NCBI GenBank assembly: GCA_963281255.1
Contig: OY725489.1
Span: forward strand, 6,200,523 to 6,264,522
Source of the DNA: Aphrocallistes beatrix
Taxonomy: Eukaryota > Porifera > Hexactinellida > Sceptrulophora > Aphrocallistidae
Direction of reading: 5' to 3'
Length of the DNA stretch: 64,000 nucleotides
Part shown: positions 46,295-56,409 of the stretch, piece by piece
How positions within the stretch are numbered: position 1 is the stretch's first letter
Layout of the letters: each line of letters begins with the position of its first letter
The notes under the pieces: model-generated
Database searches by the model: none
What the model saw: the letters and a program-made list of their open reading frames with translations, nothing else
What the model was told of the DNA's origin: nothing
Translations under genes and position numbers: made by a program

Positions 46295-46864
46295 GAGTAT
46301 GCTATGGTTTATACAATTTTAGAGCTTGCCCTCAGATTCCAAGATTTGACAATTTGAAATTTGGTAATGGGAACCTGACATTTGCCGATACAATCCAAAA
46401 TTATGTTCTAGAGTTTAATTTTGTATCCTTGATGTCAGAAGGTATTTAACGCTGCCGTTTACTATTCTATTATTTGTGTAGCACTATAAATTTTCTAACG
46501 TTCGTTTTTTTTTAACCGTCTTAAAAAGATTAGAAAAGAGTGGTAAAGAGTTTACTATAAACTTGGAACTTAATCTTTATCAGATTTATATTTAGGATGA
46601 ATCAAATGATTTAAAATAAACACTCAAATACAAACGCTAAAAAATTATTTAGATCATTTATCCATGGTCCAACCACGAATGAAGAAAAAGTAAAAATATT
46701 TTCTGAAGTTCTATGTTATTATCCATTGTCAAGAATGATTCGGATGTCATATACATTCAGTAAATGAAAATAATGAGATCCTGCCATGCAAGAGCCTAGA
46801 CTACTGAGACTGGTGGCAGGTCCAGCTACCGGATCAATTTTACAAATTACTTCATAGTTACACT

Positions 46865-47009
46865 TAGAGGCGTAGCCAGGGTGCGGCACATGGGGCCTAG
46901 GCCGCAACCTCAAAGGCTGTGCCCACTAAAATTTCACAAATTAGCATTGGGTGCCGCAACCCTCTCACGGAATTGCCGCACCCTAAAAATTGGGCTGGCT
47001 ACGCCTCTG
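46865..47009. mobile_element. Short hAT-type MITE (145 bp)
   Basis: Ends TAGAGGCGTAGCCAGGG and GGCTGGCTACGCCTCTG, flanked by a perfect 8-bp duplication GTTACACT (46857-46864, 47010-47017). Non-coding, GC-richer than its flanks. Confidence 0.9.
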
Positions 47010-47017
47010 GTTACACT

Positions 47018-48421
47018 AGCGCTTATATCGAAGCGTTGATCGAAATGGATTTTGCAGCTGAATGTGCTGGTGATCTTCAAGGACAGTCTTTTTAGATTCC
47101 TGTGAAGTTCCATTCCACGAGCTTCGCGTTTTCTATGCATATGTTTGGAACCCAGAGAGAGAAACGTTAGTTTTAAGCTGATCGAGTACGCCTGGCTTCA
47201 CTACGATATCCTTGCCGATGCTGCTATCTGACAATTGTATGATAGTACCAAGCGCGACCCTACATTCAGCAAAATGTACTATATCGACTGAAAGGCTGCT
47301 ACTCCCGTGTTCAACACACATTTGACTAGCCGATGTCTCAAAGAAGCTATTGGAGGAGGAGGGCAGGGCAGTTGGAAGAGAGAAAAGAAAGTAATTATAA
47401 CATTTTATCTCAATGCAAAATAAATGACCTTATACGTATTATCGAATAGTAGCCCCTCGAAATATAATAAGCTAATCAGGCATCGAACTATTCGGTGCGA
47501 CACTAGAATATTTGAGGCGGCGTCCCCATTTTGACTTGTCTTCACCGGTCGCGCGGCACCAGGGAAATTACAACACCTCGGATGATACTTCGCACTAGGA
47601 TTTTTGTGATGAGTAAATAATCATCCGCCTGACGGTCCCAGAAACTACAATCGCCCTGGCTACTAATCGAGTGTATTATCTTCGAAACAGTGTGACGTTT
47701 ATCGTGCGCATACCTATGTATGAATTGGTCTTCTTGATACCTATGTATCAAGAAGACCAATTCAGGCATCTCTATTCTTGTGTAGATTAGGTGCATGCAC
47801 CCAGAGGGTTTTTAACAATCAAATAGCACTATCAAGAGATTTAACTTCTAGATTAATCCGCCGATCACGGTCCCCACCCTAAATTGATATTTTAAAAATC
47901 TTACTACATACCAATGTTATATCGAATTAAATAATAATTTACTAGAATTAAAGTTATAACACGTGATTTATATTCATTCATGGATCCAGGCCCTATGCCT
48001 CTCTGATTCTCTCAGAACCCTTGCATGGGTCTATTTGTGTACGGTGCTACAAACGAAAGTATCAGTGATTACAATCTCCTCAGTCTGATACTCCTCTCAT
48101 TTGATTTTGAACGAAGAGATAATCGTTAAAACGCCGGGCTTCGGAGCACGTTAGTGGCGAGGGGAGGAATACCTTCTTTCCAAAGGACCAATCAATAGAT
48201 AAGGATGAACTGGGTAGGATCACATAAACTGAGGGCTGGACGTTAGTGTTTCGCGTTAAATGATTATTTCCCAGTCCTTATTTTCAGATGAAGGACATTT
48301 TTTATTATACAAGTTGGTATGCTTGGTTGACATATTTATTATGTCATTTATATTTGAAATGAATTTATGAAAGTGAACAATATTTGCCACCTGTTGGGAC
48401 TTCTGAAAGTGTTTATTTTTC
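47018..48421. other. Unclassified sequence with a perfect hairpin
   Basis: The base composition is closer to 45% GC between 47030 and 48240, unlike most of the window. Several short ORFs exist on the minus strand (for example 47542-47796, 84 codons), but none has a recognisable domain or convincing splice sites. A 19-bp perfect stem lies at 47721-47764. Confidence 0.4.
47721..47764. repeat. Perfect 19-bp stem, 6-nt loop hairpin
   Basis: TGAATTGGTCTTCTTGATA pairs exactly with its reverse complement across the loop CCTATG. The loop-flanking word TACCTATGTA is also found immediately upstream (47711-47720), so the hairpin may have arisen by a template switch. Confidence 0.9.
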
Positions 48422-48470
48422 CAGAGCGACTCTGAGAACACGAAGTGTTCATTAGCGTGCGTGTGCTAAT
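48422..48470 (+). mobile_element. Degenerate Helitron-like 3' end
   Basis: GAGCGACTCTG..AACACGAAGTGTTC and GCGTGCGTGTGCTAAT resemble the shared X/Y 3' region (GGGCGACTCTG, GTACACG, hairpin). It is quite diverged and lacks a clean CTTG end. Confidence 0.4.
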
Positions 48471-48950
48471 TAAACATTAAAGTTTGGTTCTTTTATCAAT
48501 GTGTAAGGTATTGGTAATCAACTCTATAGCGTCGTCGTGTTTCACACAGAAATAATTTACCTGTGCCCCTGCTGTGCCCTGGCAAGCTTCAATCCCTAGC
48601 TACACCACAGTCCACCCCTTATACAATACTTGTATTCGGACTCCTGAGGTACTCCTCCACAGTTACTACAGTTTTTTGCAGTCAAAATCTAGACATCATT
48701 TACCCGAATTGACCTAATTCATTATAATTTCCCCTGATATAATTGGAATTGAATTGTATCTTGATTGTGATCAATTTGATCCGATTAGTTCAGTTTGTTC
48801 CGATATGGGGAGTACTTCCAAGCAATTGTATATTATATAGATATTTTAATTTTATCATATAGTATATACGTATTAATAAAAGGATTATGTTTATATTTTA
48901 AAAGAAAAACCCCAATAATATGGTGTATTGTTTTCCGAATTAATGTATAC

Positions 48951-49427
48951 AAGCTCGCTTCGCTTGCTTGCGCTCGCGGCTGGCGGACACTTTGTGTCCG
49001 CTAGAGGCTCCCTTCGGTCGCCTGGAGGTGACATTGGTTAATTATAAGGGAGATATCATCTCTAAATATGTCCATCTTAGTTTAAAAGTCGATATCATTC
49101 GAAAAAACACCAAATTTGTCAATTTTTAAAATTTTGATGAGTAATGATGACGTCATAGCAAAGTGATGAGTCATCATTTTTTGATGATAGTTGCAATGGC
49201 TGAGTTATGCCCGAATAACTGTGTTGCTTAACTTTTAAAAATGTGACAATGACGACATAATTCCATGATGAGTCGACATTTTCGTCTGAGCTCAGAACTT
49301 ACTGGAGCCATAGCCAAAAGACTCGCACATGCCAAAAATCAGCTTTCTGGGCCTGACAGTTTCTTCAATCAATTCGTTACAGATATATATATATACACAA
49401 ACATTTATCGAGTTTTAATAGTAAGGA
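48951..49427 (-). mobile_element. Complete Helitron family X copy (477 bp)
   Basis: On the minus strand it starts TCCTTACTATTAAAACTCG after A (49427) and ends AAGCGAGCTTG before T (48951). It is the cleanest example of family X with both ends. Non-coding. Confidence 0.9.
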
Positions 49428-49765
49428 TATTACCGACTTTATTAGAGAACAAAGGGATATGTTTATTTTAATGATGGTATGATACTACATAAATTATATA
49501 GATGTAGATTATACTTTATTCCACTCTTGCTCGCATTTCATACAGATAAAGAGTCATCACCTATATCCGCTAATCATACATCTTCACAGCTAGTGTGATA
49601 CCAACTTTCACAGAAATCACATCCACCCAGTCATCATAACAATAGGAAGACCTCAAGCCAAAAAATCTTAAAATTTTAATTGGAATGTCTATGCATTCCT
49701 CAGTTGCTATAGAAACCAAAAAGTACAAGCTTAAGCTATAACTCGAAAAGTATAGATCGTAGATA
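49428..49765. other. AT-rich spacer, no gene seen
   Basis: No feature is recognised between the Helitron copy and the Mutator-like fragment. Confidence 0.4.
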
Positions 49766-50035
49766 CTAAGAGATTATACCATTTAAGCAGTGCACTGCTA
49801 ATAAAGCCCTCACGTTCACTTCCGACTTTTTCCGGGATACCATTTGGGGATCATTCACTGCTTCCGTGGGTTGCATGCCAATAGGTAGGCAAGTTGGGAA
49901 TTCGGCTATAACAAGATGGCAATAGCTGCACTTTAATGATAAATATGACTGTATGCCATCTCGAAAGGCGTATTGATATATATTGAGTGGTCCTGTACAT
50001 TTTGGTTCAGTGCATCTTAATAGAGAGAATAGCAT
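49766..50035 (-). pseudogene. Mutator-like transposase N-terminal fragment
   Basis: 89 residues on the minus strand. LSLKCSYCHLVIAEFPT followed by SEVNVRALLAVHCLNG fits the N-terminal pattern of a widespread invertebrate Mutator-like transposase family: a CxxC pair, then a (Y/F)EVN.RAV.A motif. The frame ends before the usual FC..MN.P motif. No ends or other domains adjoin it. Confidence 0.5.
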
Positions 50036-50054
50036 GCTAAGTAAGTCCCACGTG

Positions 50055-50757
50055 CACAGGTACTATTAGGAAAATCGTAGGGTTTGCCAGATGAAGTAAT
50101 AAAGGCGAAGCTAAAAAGGTGGCAAGCGATAGGGTTAGAAAACAGGAGTGGTGTCCAAGTTGTCAAGTGGCACGATAAGAGGGACGTTCTGACTATTTCA
50201 ACTGATCCTAGTCATTCTGAAAAATTGACTCCAACTGGCAAGATTCAGAGGAATGGTGAACCAGTATTAAAACCTAAATCTGTGATTGATTATAATCATA
50301 GCAAACAAGGAGTGGATCTCAGCGACCAGTTCAACAGTTATTATTCACCTTTACGCAAAGGCAGTAAATGGTGGCGCAAATTAGCATTTGAATTCTTATT
50401 AGGCACCTCGATATCCAACAGTTGGGTACTCTATAATAAATATTTTAATACGTACAAGAAAATGAATACGTATTCTAGAATCTAGAAATTCTATAATGAA
50501 ATCATATTTTGCTAATGATGTAAACTGGCCGTCCCAAGAAAAATCCAGCACTCCGCGGTGAGCATTACCTGAAAGTAAAATTAGGCGCTGCACGACTAAT
50601 CCGAAAGCGCTGTGTTAGTTGCTATCATGCTCTTTCTCAAGAAAGCGGTAGGGAAGTTGCTCAGAAGAAGGCCCCAAAAGTGAAGACCTACTGCCCCGAT
50701 TGTGAAAATCAACCACGTTTGTGCGTTGATTGTTTCAAAAAAGTTCATAAACATTAA
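50055..50757 (+). pseudogene. piggyBac transposase C-terminal half
   Basis: GTIRK then, after a frameshift, GLPDEVIKAKLK; then VVKWHDKRDVLTIST, SVIDYNHSKQGVDLSDQFNS and KGSKWWRKLAFEFLL: the PGBD-type DDE_Tnp_1_7 signature including the late catalytic Asp region. The frame is lost after 50485, and resumes near 50565 as HYLKVKLGAARLIRKRC with a cysteine-rich C-terminal finger (CVSC, CPDC, CVDCFKKVH) ending at TAA 50757. The N-terminal half is absent. Family members cut and paste at TTAA. Confidence 0.9.
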
Positions 50758-51003
50758 TTTAGGATCAATGCACAACGCGCTTTCCCATTTCCATAGTGAT
50801 CAAGAACTCTACTCGACTATTTAGTTGAAAACCTACTTTTATTCATTTTTATTTTATTTTATGAATTTCATAAACAAAATATTTCTTTTCATTTTCCTCG
50901 ATTAATTTTAGAAATATAATTATCGTTTCTTGACGTATCTGCAATAGCATGCAATTTAGTCATATCTATATCAAGATATATCTAATTGAAAACTTAAGAT
51001 TTT

Positions 51004-51109
51004 GTGACCCACTGGTGGGTCACACAGTATAATATGAACAATATGCTGTGACCCACCGGTGGATCACACCTTATTTTCTAAAAATAATTATGACCCACTA
51101 GTGGGTCAC
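51004..51109. repeat. Three GTGACCCAC palindromes
   Basis: GTGACCCACTGGTGGGTCAC at 51004-51023, a one-mismatch version at 51048-51067 and TGACCCACTAGTGGGTCA at 51091-51108. Spacing is 44 and 42 bp. They lie 250 bp beyond the piggyBac C-terminus and could be subterminal transposase sites of that element. No TTAA terminus was located nearby. Confidence 0.85.
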
Positions 51110-51291
51110 GTATGAAAAATGTGTTAAAAATGTCTAATTTTAGACTCTATTACAACTGAAGAATTCTATTCTTGAGATGCTTAGATTTGAAATAGACAAA
51201 TTAAGTACATATACAGTATTGTTTATTTTAGACTCTGGTTTCTATTTAGTACTGAAGGAATTCTCTTTCTGCCATGCTTAGATTCGAAATA

Positions 51292-52318
51292 TCCTTACTA
51301 TTAAAACTCGGTTAAAACAGACTTGTTTACTCTTACAAATAGCGAAATATAGTATGACCCGCAAGTATTATTGAACAGGCTAGTAAATCAATAAACTGAA
51401 TTGCGTTCAGTTTATTGGTTTACTAATAAACTGAAAATAAACTGAATTGCGAAGAATGCATAAATTTTGTATAAAAGGGAGAAACTCAGGGTGTAATTAC
51501 TAAAAAGCCATTGCATCAGACAATGTTCCACCTAAACACATGTTTCCTCACTGATGGATGGCGTAAACGTGTCCTTGAAATTTGGCCCCTTATATTAGCG
51601 AGAACCTTTTCGACAGAATCAAAGGTGGCAAAACATTCAATCAAAATGAAAATATACATAAGTTGATTGGGGAACATGTTCTTAAAATTGTTTCAATCGA
51701 AGTCGAATTGATGAAGTTAGGCACAGCACTTGCTATCATCCGATTCAATGATGATTGTTTAGGTTATCTGAAAATATTTACAGTAATACAATGTTCTATC
51801 CTTACTATAAAAACTCGATTAATGAATATCTGTAACGAATTGATTGAAGATACCGCCAAGCACAGAAAGCTAATTTTTGGCATGTGGGAGTCTTTTGGCT
51901 ATGGCTCAAGTTCTGAGCTGAGATGAAAATGTCCACTCATCATGGAATTATGACGTCATTGTCACATTTTTAAAAGTTAAGCAATACAGTTATTCGAGCA
52001 TAACTCAGCCATTATAGGAGATAGAAGGCTGAAATTTTAATAGAATCTGTATACTAATATACCTCACATATGATGCAACTATCATAAAAAAGATGACTCA
52101 TCACTTTGTTATGACGTCAGCATTACACATCAAAATTTTATAAATTGATAAATTTGGTGATTTTTCGTGCGATGTCCAATTATATCAGTAGGACAGACGT
52201 GTTGAGAAATGTTATTTCCCTTATAATTAATTAATGTGACCCCAGGTGCCCAAAGGGCGCCTCCGGCGGACACTAAGTGTCCGCCAGTCGCCCAGTGCAA
52301 TTAAGCGAAGCGAGATTG
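51292..52318 (+). mobile_element. Helitron X copies sharing one 3' end
   Basis: Two plus-strand 5' ends (TCCTTACTATTAAAACTCG at 51292 and TCCTTACTATAAAAACTCG at 51799) precede one 3' hairpin ending ATTG before T at 52318. The segment 51799-52318 is a full X element. The stretch 51292-51798 has an X head but non-X body, including the Mutator-like fragment. Confidence 0.75.
51540..51790 (+). pseudogene. Mutator-like transposase C-terminal fragment
   Basis: MAPYISENLFDRIKGGKTFN then QNENIHKLIGEHVLK and LGTALAIIRFNDDCLG. The GKT(Q/F)NxNE(S/N) motif followed by a ..FN.G segment is the C-terminal hallmark of the same invertebrate Mutator-like family as 49766-50035. It lies on the opposite strand. 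No intact frame extends upstream. Confidence 0.5.
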
Positions 52319-52339
52319 TACATAAGAAACCACGAATTA

Positions 52340-52804
52340 TCCTTACTATTAAAACTCGATTAATGTATATTTATTTATTTATATATATATATATACATAT
52401 ATATATACAAGCGCGCTTCGCTTGCTTGCGCTGTGCGGCTGGCGGGCACTTTGTGTCCGCAGGAGGCTCCCTTCGGTCGCCTGTGGTGACATTGGTTAAT
52501 TATAAGGGAGATAGCATCTCTAAATACGTCTGTCCAACTGTTATAAATGATATCGCACGAAAAATCACCAAATTTATCAATTTTAAAAATTTTGATGCGT
52601 AATGATAACGTCATAACAGATTGATCATTTTTTGATGATCGTTCGCATCCTATGTGAGACGTGTTAGTATACATATTCTATTAAAATTTCAATTAAAATT
52701 GCCTTTTATCTCTTATAATTGCTGAGTTATGCCCGAATAACTGTGTTGCTTAACTTTTATAATTCCATGATGAGTCGACATTTTACTCTGAACTCTGAAC
52801 TTAC
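52340..52804 (-). mobile_element. Helitron X head plus inverted X copy, cut by gap
   Basis: A plus-strand X 5' end (52340) runs into TA-rich DNA. A minus-strand X copy begins there with its 3' end (CAAGCGCGCTTCGC at 52408) and continues to the N gap at 52805. The inverted copy probably inserted into the TA-rich part of the first. Confidence 0.75.
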
Positions 52805-53004
52805 NNNNNNNNNNNNNNNNNNNNNNNNNNNNNNNNNNNNNNNNNNNNNNNNNNNNNNNNNNNNNNNNNNNNNNNNNNNNNNNNNNNNNNNNNNNNNNNN
52901 NNNNNNNNNNNNNNNNNNNNNNNNNNNNNNNNNNNNNNNNNNNNNNNNNNNNNNNNNNNNNNNNNNNNNNNNNNNNNNNNNNNNNNNNNNNNNNNNNNNN
53001 NNNN
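52805..53004. other. Assembly gap (200 N)
   Basis: Exactly 200 unknown bases. The length is likely a placeholder. Any frames crossing it are meaningless. Confidence 0.98.
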
Positions 53005-53038
53005 CGGTAATTTTTTTGTTGTGGCAACCAAGGAATAG

Positions 53039-53245
53039 GATTCTAAGACTGATGATTCAGATACTCTTTGTAACTTCTGCAAGGCCCGAAATTGTCCGAT
53101 TGGGAGAAAACGCAAGCGGGACGACTGGCTGGCTTGTAACATATGTGAGGAGTGGTATCACGCACATTGTGTCGACGTTACAAGCATCAATAATTTAGAA
53201 GACAATCCCTTTTTTGTTAAGCATGTGTCTAGGGCCTTATTGTAG
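53039..53245 (+). CDS. PHD-like zinc finger exon
   Basis: An open frame reads DTLCNFCKARNCP then DDWLACNICEEWYHAHC, with paired cysteines, a Trp and the H..C spacing of a PHD finger, and ends in a TAG at 53243-53245. Upstream a T-rich tract and AG (53037-53038) could be a 3' splice site, making this a terminal exon. PHD-like fingers occur in chromatin proteins and in several transposon proteins. The preceding exon may lie in the gap or be absent. Confidence 0.5.
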   Translation, partial: DSKTDDSDTLCNFCKARNCPIGRKRKRDDWLACNICEEWYHAHCVDVTSINNLEDNPFFVKHVSRALL

Positions 53246-53562
53246 ATTATTATATGTGTTTCAAAGGCTTCTCACCTTCTATAAATAAGTTGTAATCAAC
53301 TTCACTAATCCATAAATTGGATTTTCTCTAATTCTTTTTTGAAATAAGTATTTTATTCAAATGAGTCTATCGAGGGGGAGCAGGGGGAGCAAAATACCCA
53401 GGCCTGTCGGGCCAAAATAGGTCGGGGAAAAACTTGGTCCAGGGGAGCAATTTTTGTCACCAATCTTGGTCCGAGGAACAATTTCTAATACGTTATATTG
53501 AGTATGCTTGCTCGATTAATGAGTGAGTCCACTCATAATATCATAAGGAAATCCTCTGTTTG
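53246..53562. other. Unclassified sequence
   Basis: A short purine-rich block (GAGGGGGAGCAGGGGGAGC near 53375) and nearby TTGGTCC duplications are present. No gene is seen. Confidence 0.4.
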
Positions 53563-53736
53563 CCTCCACCTTTATCAAGCAGTCGCCTGAGAGCCCACAA
53601 AAGGGCCAGATACCAAATTGAGTATATTCTGGGACAGTGGGACATATTTGAGCAATTACTAAGCCAGATTATACTCACTCGGTATCCGGCGCTTTCGTAG
53701 GATCTCTGGGTGACGACTGCTTGATAAAGGTGGAGG
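53563..53736. mobile_element. Small inverted-repeat MITE (174 bp)
   Basis: Perfect 23-bp arms begin CCTCCACCTTTATCAAGCAG, and weaker pairing continues inward through GGATACC/GGTATCC. A partial copy is at about 63693. Target duplication is unclear. Confidence 0.75.
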
Positions 53737-53968
53737 AAATTTTGTTATGATGAAAAATATTTTGTCAAGCAATTCAATAAGGATTTTTTTGGGAAAATCA
53801 TTTTTTACACTTTGCTTTATTCGAAAATCGGCTGAGCTATTAGCTTAAACAGAGTACTTTATGAATTTTTACAACAGAAAATAATCATGTTTGCGTTGAA
53901 AAAATGCAAGCATGATTATTTTCTGAGTTTTACTTGATAATCTCATATTTCGAACAAAACTGGTAAAA

Positions 53969-54375
53969 ATGTCTGGATTCTTTAAATGTCCAAAGTCACG
54001 AAAAGATATCAATAACCTTCTCCTGCTAAACGACGTTACGTATCTGTTGATGTTGACAGATATGAATCTGATGAAGAAATAAATTTAGATACCGTCGAAT
54101 CAGAAAGTGATACGGCTGATTCTTCAGTATCCGTTGATTTTGAAGATGGAGAAACTACTTCAGGATCAGAATCAGGATCATCTTTTATGGACAGCAGTGA
54201 TGATAATAATAATGTATACTTGTCCAAGGACAATACAATATGGAAAGATGTATTGATGACCAGTTTGCTGTTGCTACTTTTCCTGAATTCTCTCCACAGA
54301 TTAACACTGAGAAATGCTCTTCTTGTACTACTCCAATGGGTTAGTTTGATAGTTGTAATATTTATTTCAATTTGA
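53969..54375 (+). pseudogene. piggyBac-like N-terminal fragment
   Basis: After a possible start (MSGFFKCPKSRK) in another frame, 54040-54375 encodes an acidic region (DSSDDNNN) followed by VYLSKDNTIWKDV, like the SKDGT.W motif at the start of the conserved piggyBac transposase region. It then drifts into FAVATFPEFSP in a shifted frame. It is not contiguous with the C-terminal half at 50055, which lies upstream, so it is another copy. Confidence 0.5.
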
Positions 54376-54542
54376 AAGTATTACAAACGCGCTTGGCAAG
54401 CATGCATAGCGCTGTTAAGGTAATTCAGACAATCCTACATGCGCATATTATTGATTATTTTCACTAATCTATTTCGAAATATATTTTATTCATTTAATTA
54501 TGTATTGCTAGGAAGACAAATGAATACTGACCACGTGCCACA

Positions 54543-55891
54543 TACAGTCTGTCACGAAATTATTTACAATTTTTCAGTTTATTATACTTAACCATAACTT
54601 AGAAATCTGTGTGTATATAACTACACCTAGGTAACTGTGTCGTGTAGGATACTTGCATGAAGATAATAATCATTACCAGCTACTCTAAAAGGCTTTAGTG
54701 AAAAAATATTTAATATTTTGTCAATCTTGAACTAGTTATTATGTATTTTTTGAGTTGAGGTTAGATTTTATAGAACAACCGACTCGAAATGCAGCGAATT
54801 CAAAGAGAAAATATTGCAAAAGATCTTCTAACTAAAGTTCATTCGTGTAAACAGATAGCCGAACGTTGTAAAGTCTCTTTGAAAACAGTTTATAATGTCC
54901 GAACGAAGTTGAAAAATGGCGATTCGATGAAACATAAAAAGGGGGGCGGTAGAAAACAGAAATTACACCGTAATGAGCGCATAAGACTGGTATTTCGAAT
55001 GAAAAAACAACCAAGAACATCTCTTAGAACGCTGAAGAGTCAATTAAAGTTAGAGAGGGGCTTAGATGTATCCCATGAAACTATCAGGAGGACGGCAAAT
55101 AAATTGGGGTACTTCAAAAAGGTTGCGATCAGAGGGCCTGGCATCACACCCGCCAATGAGATAAAACGAGTTGCATGGGCAAAGAAACACATGAACATTC
55201 ATTGGAAAAATATGTTTTTCTCAGATGAGTGCTCTATTTGGCTCCAAAGCGGGAGGATTATGTTGTGGACTAAGGGAAAAAGACCAGTAATGAATATTCC
55301 TCGGCATACACCCAAATTACATATTTGGGGAGCGATTTCATCCCGTGGAACGACCCCAATAAAGGTTTTCAAGAATAATTTTAACTCAATTCACTACTGC
55401 AACGTTTTGAATGAAGTTTTACTTGAAACCGCTAATGCTTTGTATCCAGATGGCTGGAAACTGCAAGAGGACAACTCTAGTGTCCACAAATCGAAGTTAT
55501 CAGAATCATACAAGAAGTCGGTGATGATTCGCACCATAGATTGGCCAGCTAACAGCCCGGATCTCAACCCTATTGAGAACCTTTGGGCTATACTCAAAAA
55601 GCGAATACAGAATAAGGCACCTAAAGACATAAAGGAGCTAGAAAAACTCATTGAGACTGAGTGGCAAACATTTGATCAAGAATTCCTAGCCAACTTCATT
55701 AACTCAATGAAGAGAAGGTGTCAAATGGTCATTGCATCAGATGGGAAAAAGATAAATTATTAGCTAGATTTTGTAGCTTAGAAGTTACAAGTAACTGATT
55801 GTTCTATAACCATTGAGTTTGAACCATAATAATACATATTGGTTAAATATAAGGGCATTGAAAATTGTAAATAATTACGTGACAGACTGTA
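54543..55891 (+). mobile_element. Tc1-like transposon, apparently intact
   Basis: Both ends read CAGTCTGTCACGAAATTATT or a one-base variant, inside TA dinucleotides at 54543-54544 and 55890-55891. Length about 1.35 kb and a single uninterrupted transposase frame. It is the only transposon in the window that looks capable of activity. Confidence 0.95.
54789..55763 (+). CDS. Tc1-like transposase (DD34E), intact
   Basis: 324 residues, normal length for Tc1 transposases. Residues 1-110 contain two helix-turn-helix units (RCKVSLKTVYNV and VSHETIRRTANKLG) separated by a GGGRKQK linker corresponding to the GRPR-like motif. The catalytic acidic residues are D146 (FSDECSIW), D228 (LQEDNSSVH) and E263 (SPDLNPIENLW), with 34 residues between the last two. 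No stop or frameshift. Start chosen at the first ATG, 244 bp inside the left end. It would excise and reinsert at TA sites. Its own terminal repeats flank it, so it could act in cis or on related non-autonomous copies such as the one at 61205. Confidence 0.96.
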   Translation: MQRIQRENIAKDLLTKVHSCKQIAERCKVSLKTVYNVRTKLKNGDSMKHKKGGGRKQKLHRNERIRLVFRMKKQPRTSLRTLKSQLKLERGLDVSHETIRRTANKLGYFKKVAIRGPGITPANEIKRVAWAKKHMNIHWKNMFFSDECSIWLQSGRIMLWTKGKRPVMNIPRHTPKLHIWGAISSRGTTPIKVFKNNFNSIHYCNVLNEVLLETANALYPDGWKLQEDNSSVHKSKLSESYKKSVMIRTIDWPANSPDLNPIENLWAILKKRIQNKAPKDIKELEKLIETEWQTFDQEFLANFINSMKRRCQMVIASDGKKINY

Positions 55892-56007
55892 GTTTCGAAA
55901 GTATATAATTTGGGATCTACTTCCTAAAAAACCCCAGCTCAAAAGTTCATAGCTAATATCTAGTAATTTATGATATTTTTTATTTCATGTATCCATTTTA
56001 ATTAAAC

Positions 56008-56403
56008 CAATGAACAATCCCGTCCGAAATACCATAATATTGAACCTGTGTATAATGGTCACCTGCTCAGCGCGGCCTGCGGCCACCCGTTTGTAGTTCC
56101 TTACAGATCCTAAAAACTGCGTATAACGGCCAACATATGTCTATAACGCCCGTCACTTGTCAATAACGGCCATCACGTTTTCCACTTTTAATGTGTTTAT
56201 TCCATGACTTGTTACGAACGATAAACAGGTTTCATGTAATTACTTCAAGTAATTGATTTCTAACTTGATATTTATTGCACTACGTTGCTACCTTTTGGGG
56301 ATTAAGACAATCACCTGTATATAACGCGAACTGTGTATAACAGCCAATTTTGTCCAATCCCTTGTGTGGCTATTATATACATGTTCCACTGTATATATAC
56401 AAG
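56008..56403. mobile_element. Pogo-like MITE, left-truncated copy
   Basis: It matches 57420-57760 from GAACAATCCCGT through CTATTATATACATGTTCCAC and keeps the right terminus (ACTGTA). The left 70 bp are missing. Repeated GTATAACGGCC words are characteristic. Confidence 0.8.
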
Positions 56404-56409
56404 CACGCT

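Noticed and set aside
46719..47796. Minus-strand frames of 62-84 codons in the higher-GC region
   Set aside because: No recognisable domain, no splice structure, and one lies partly in a MITE. A host exon is possible but unsupported.
52713..53198. Long frames crossing 52805-53004
   Set aside because: They run through 200 N and have no meaning.
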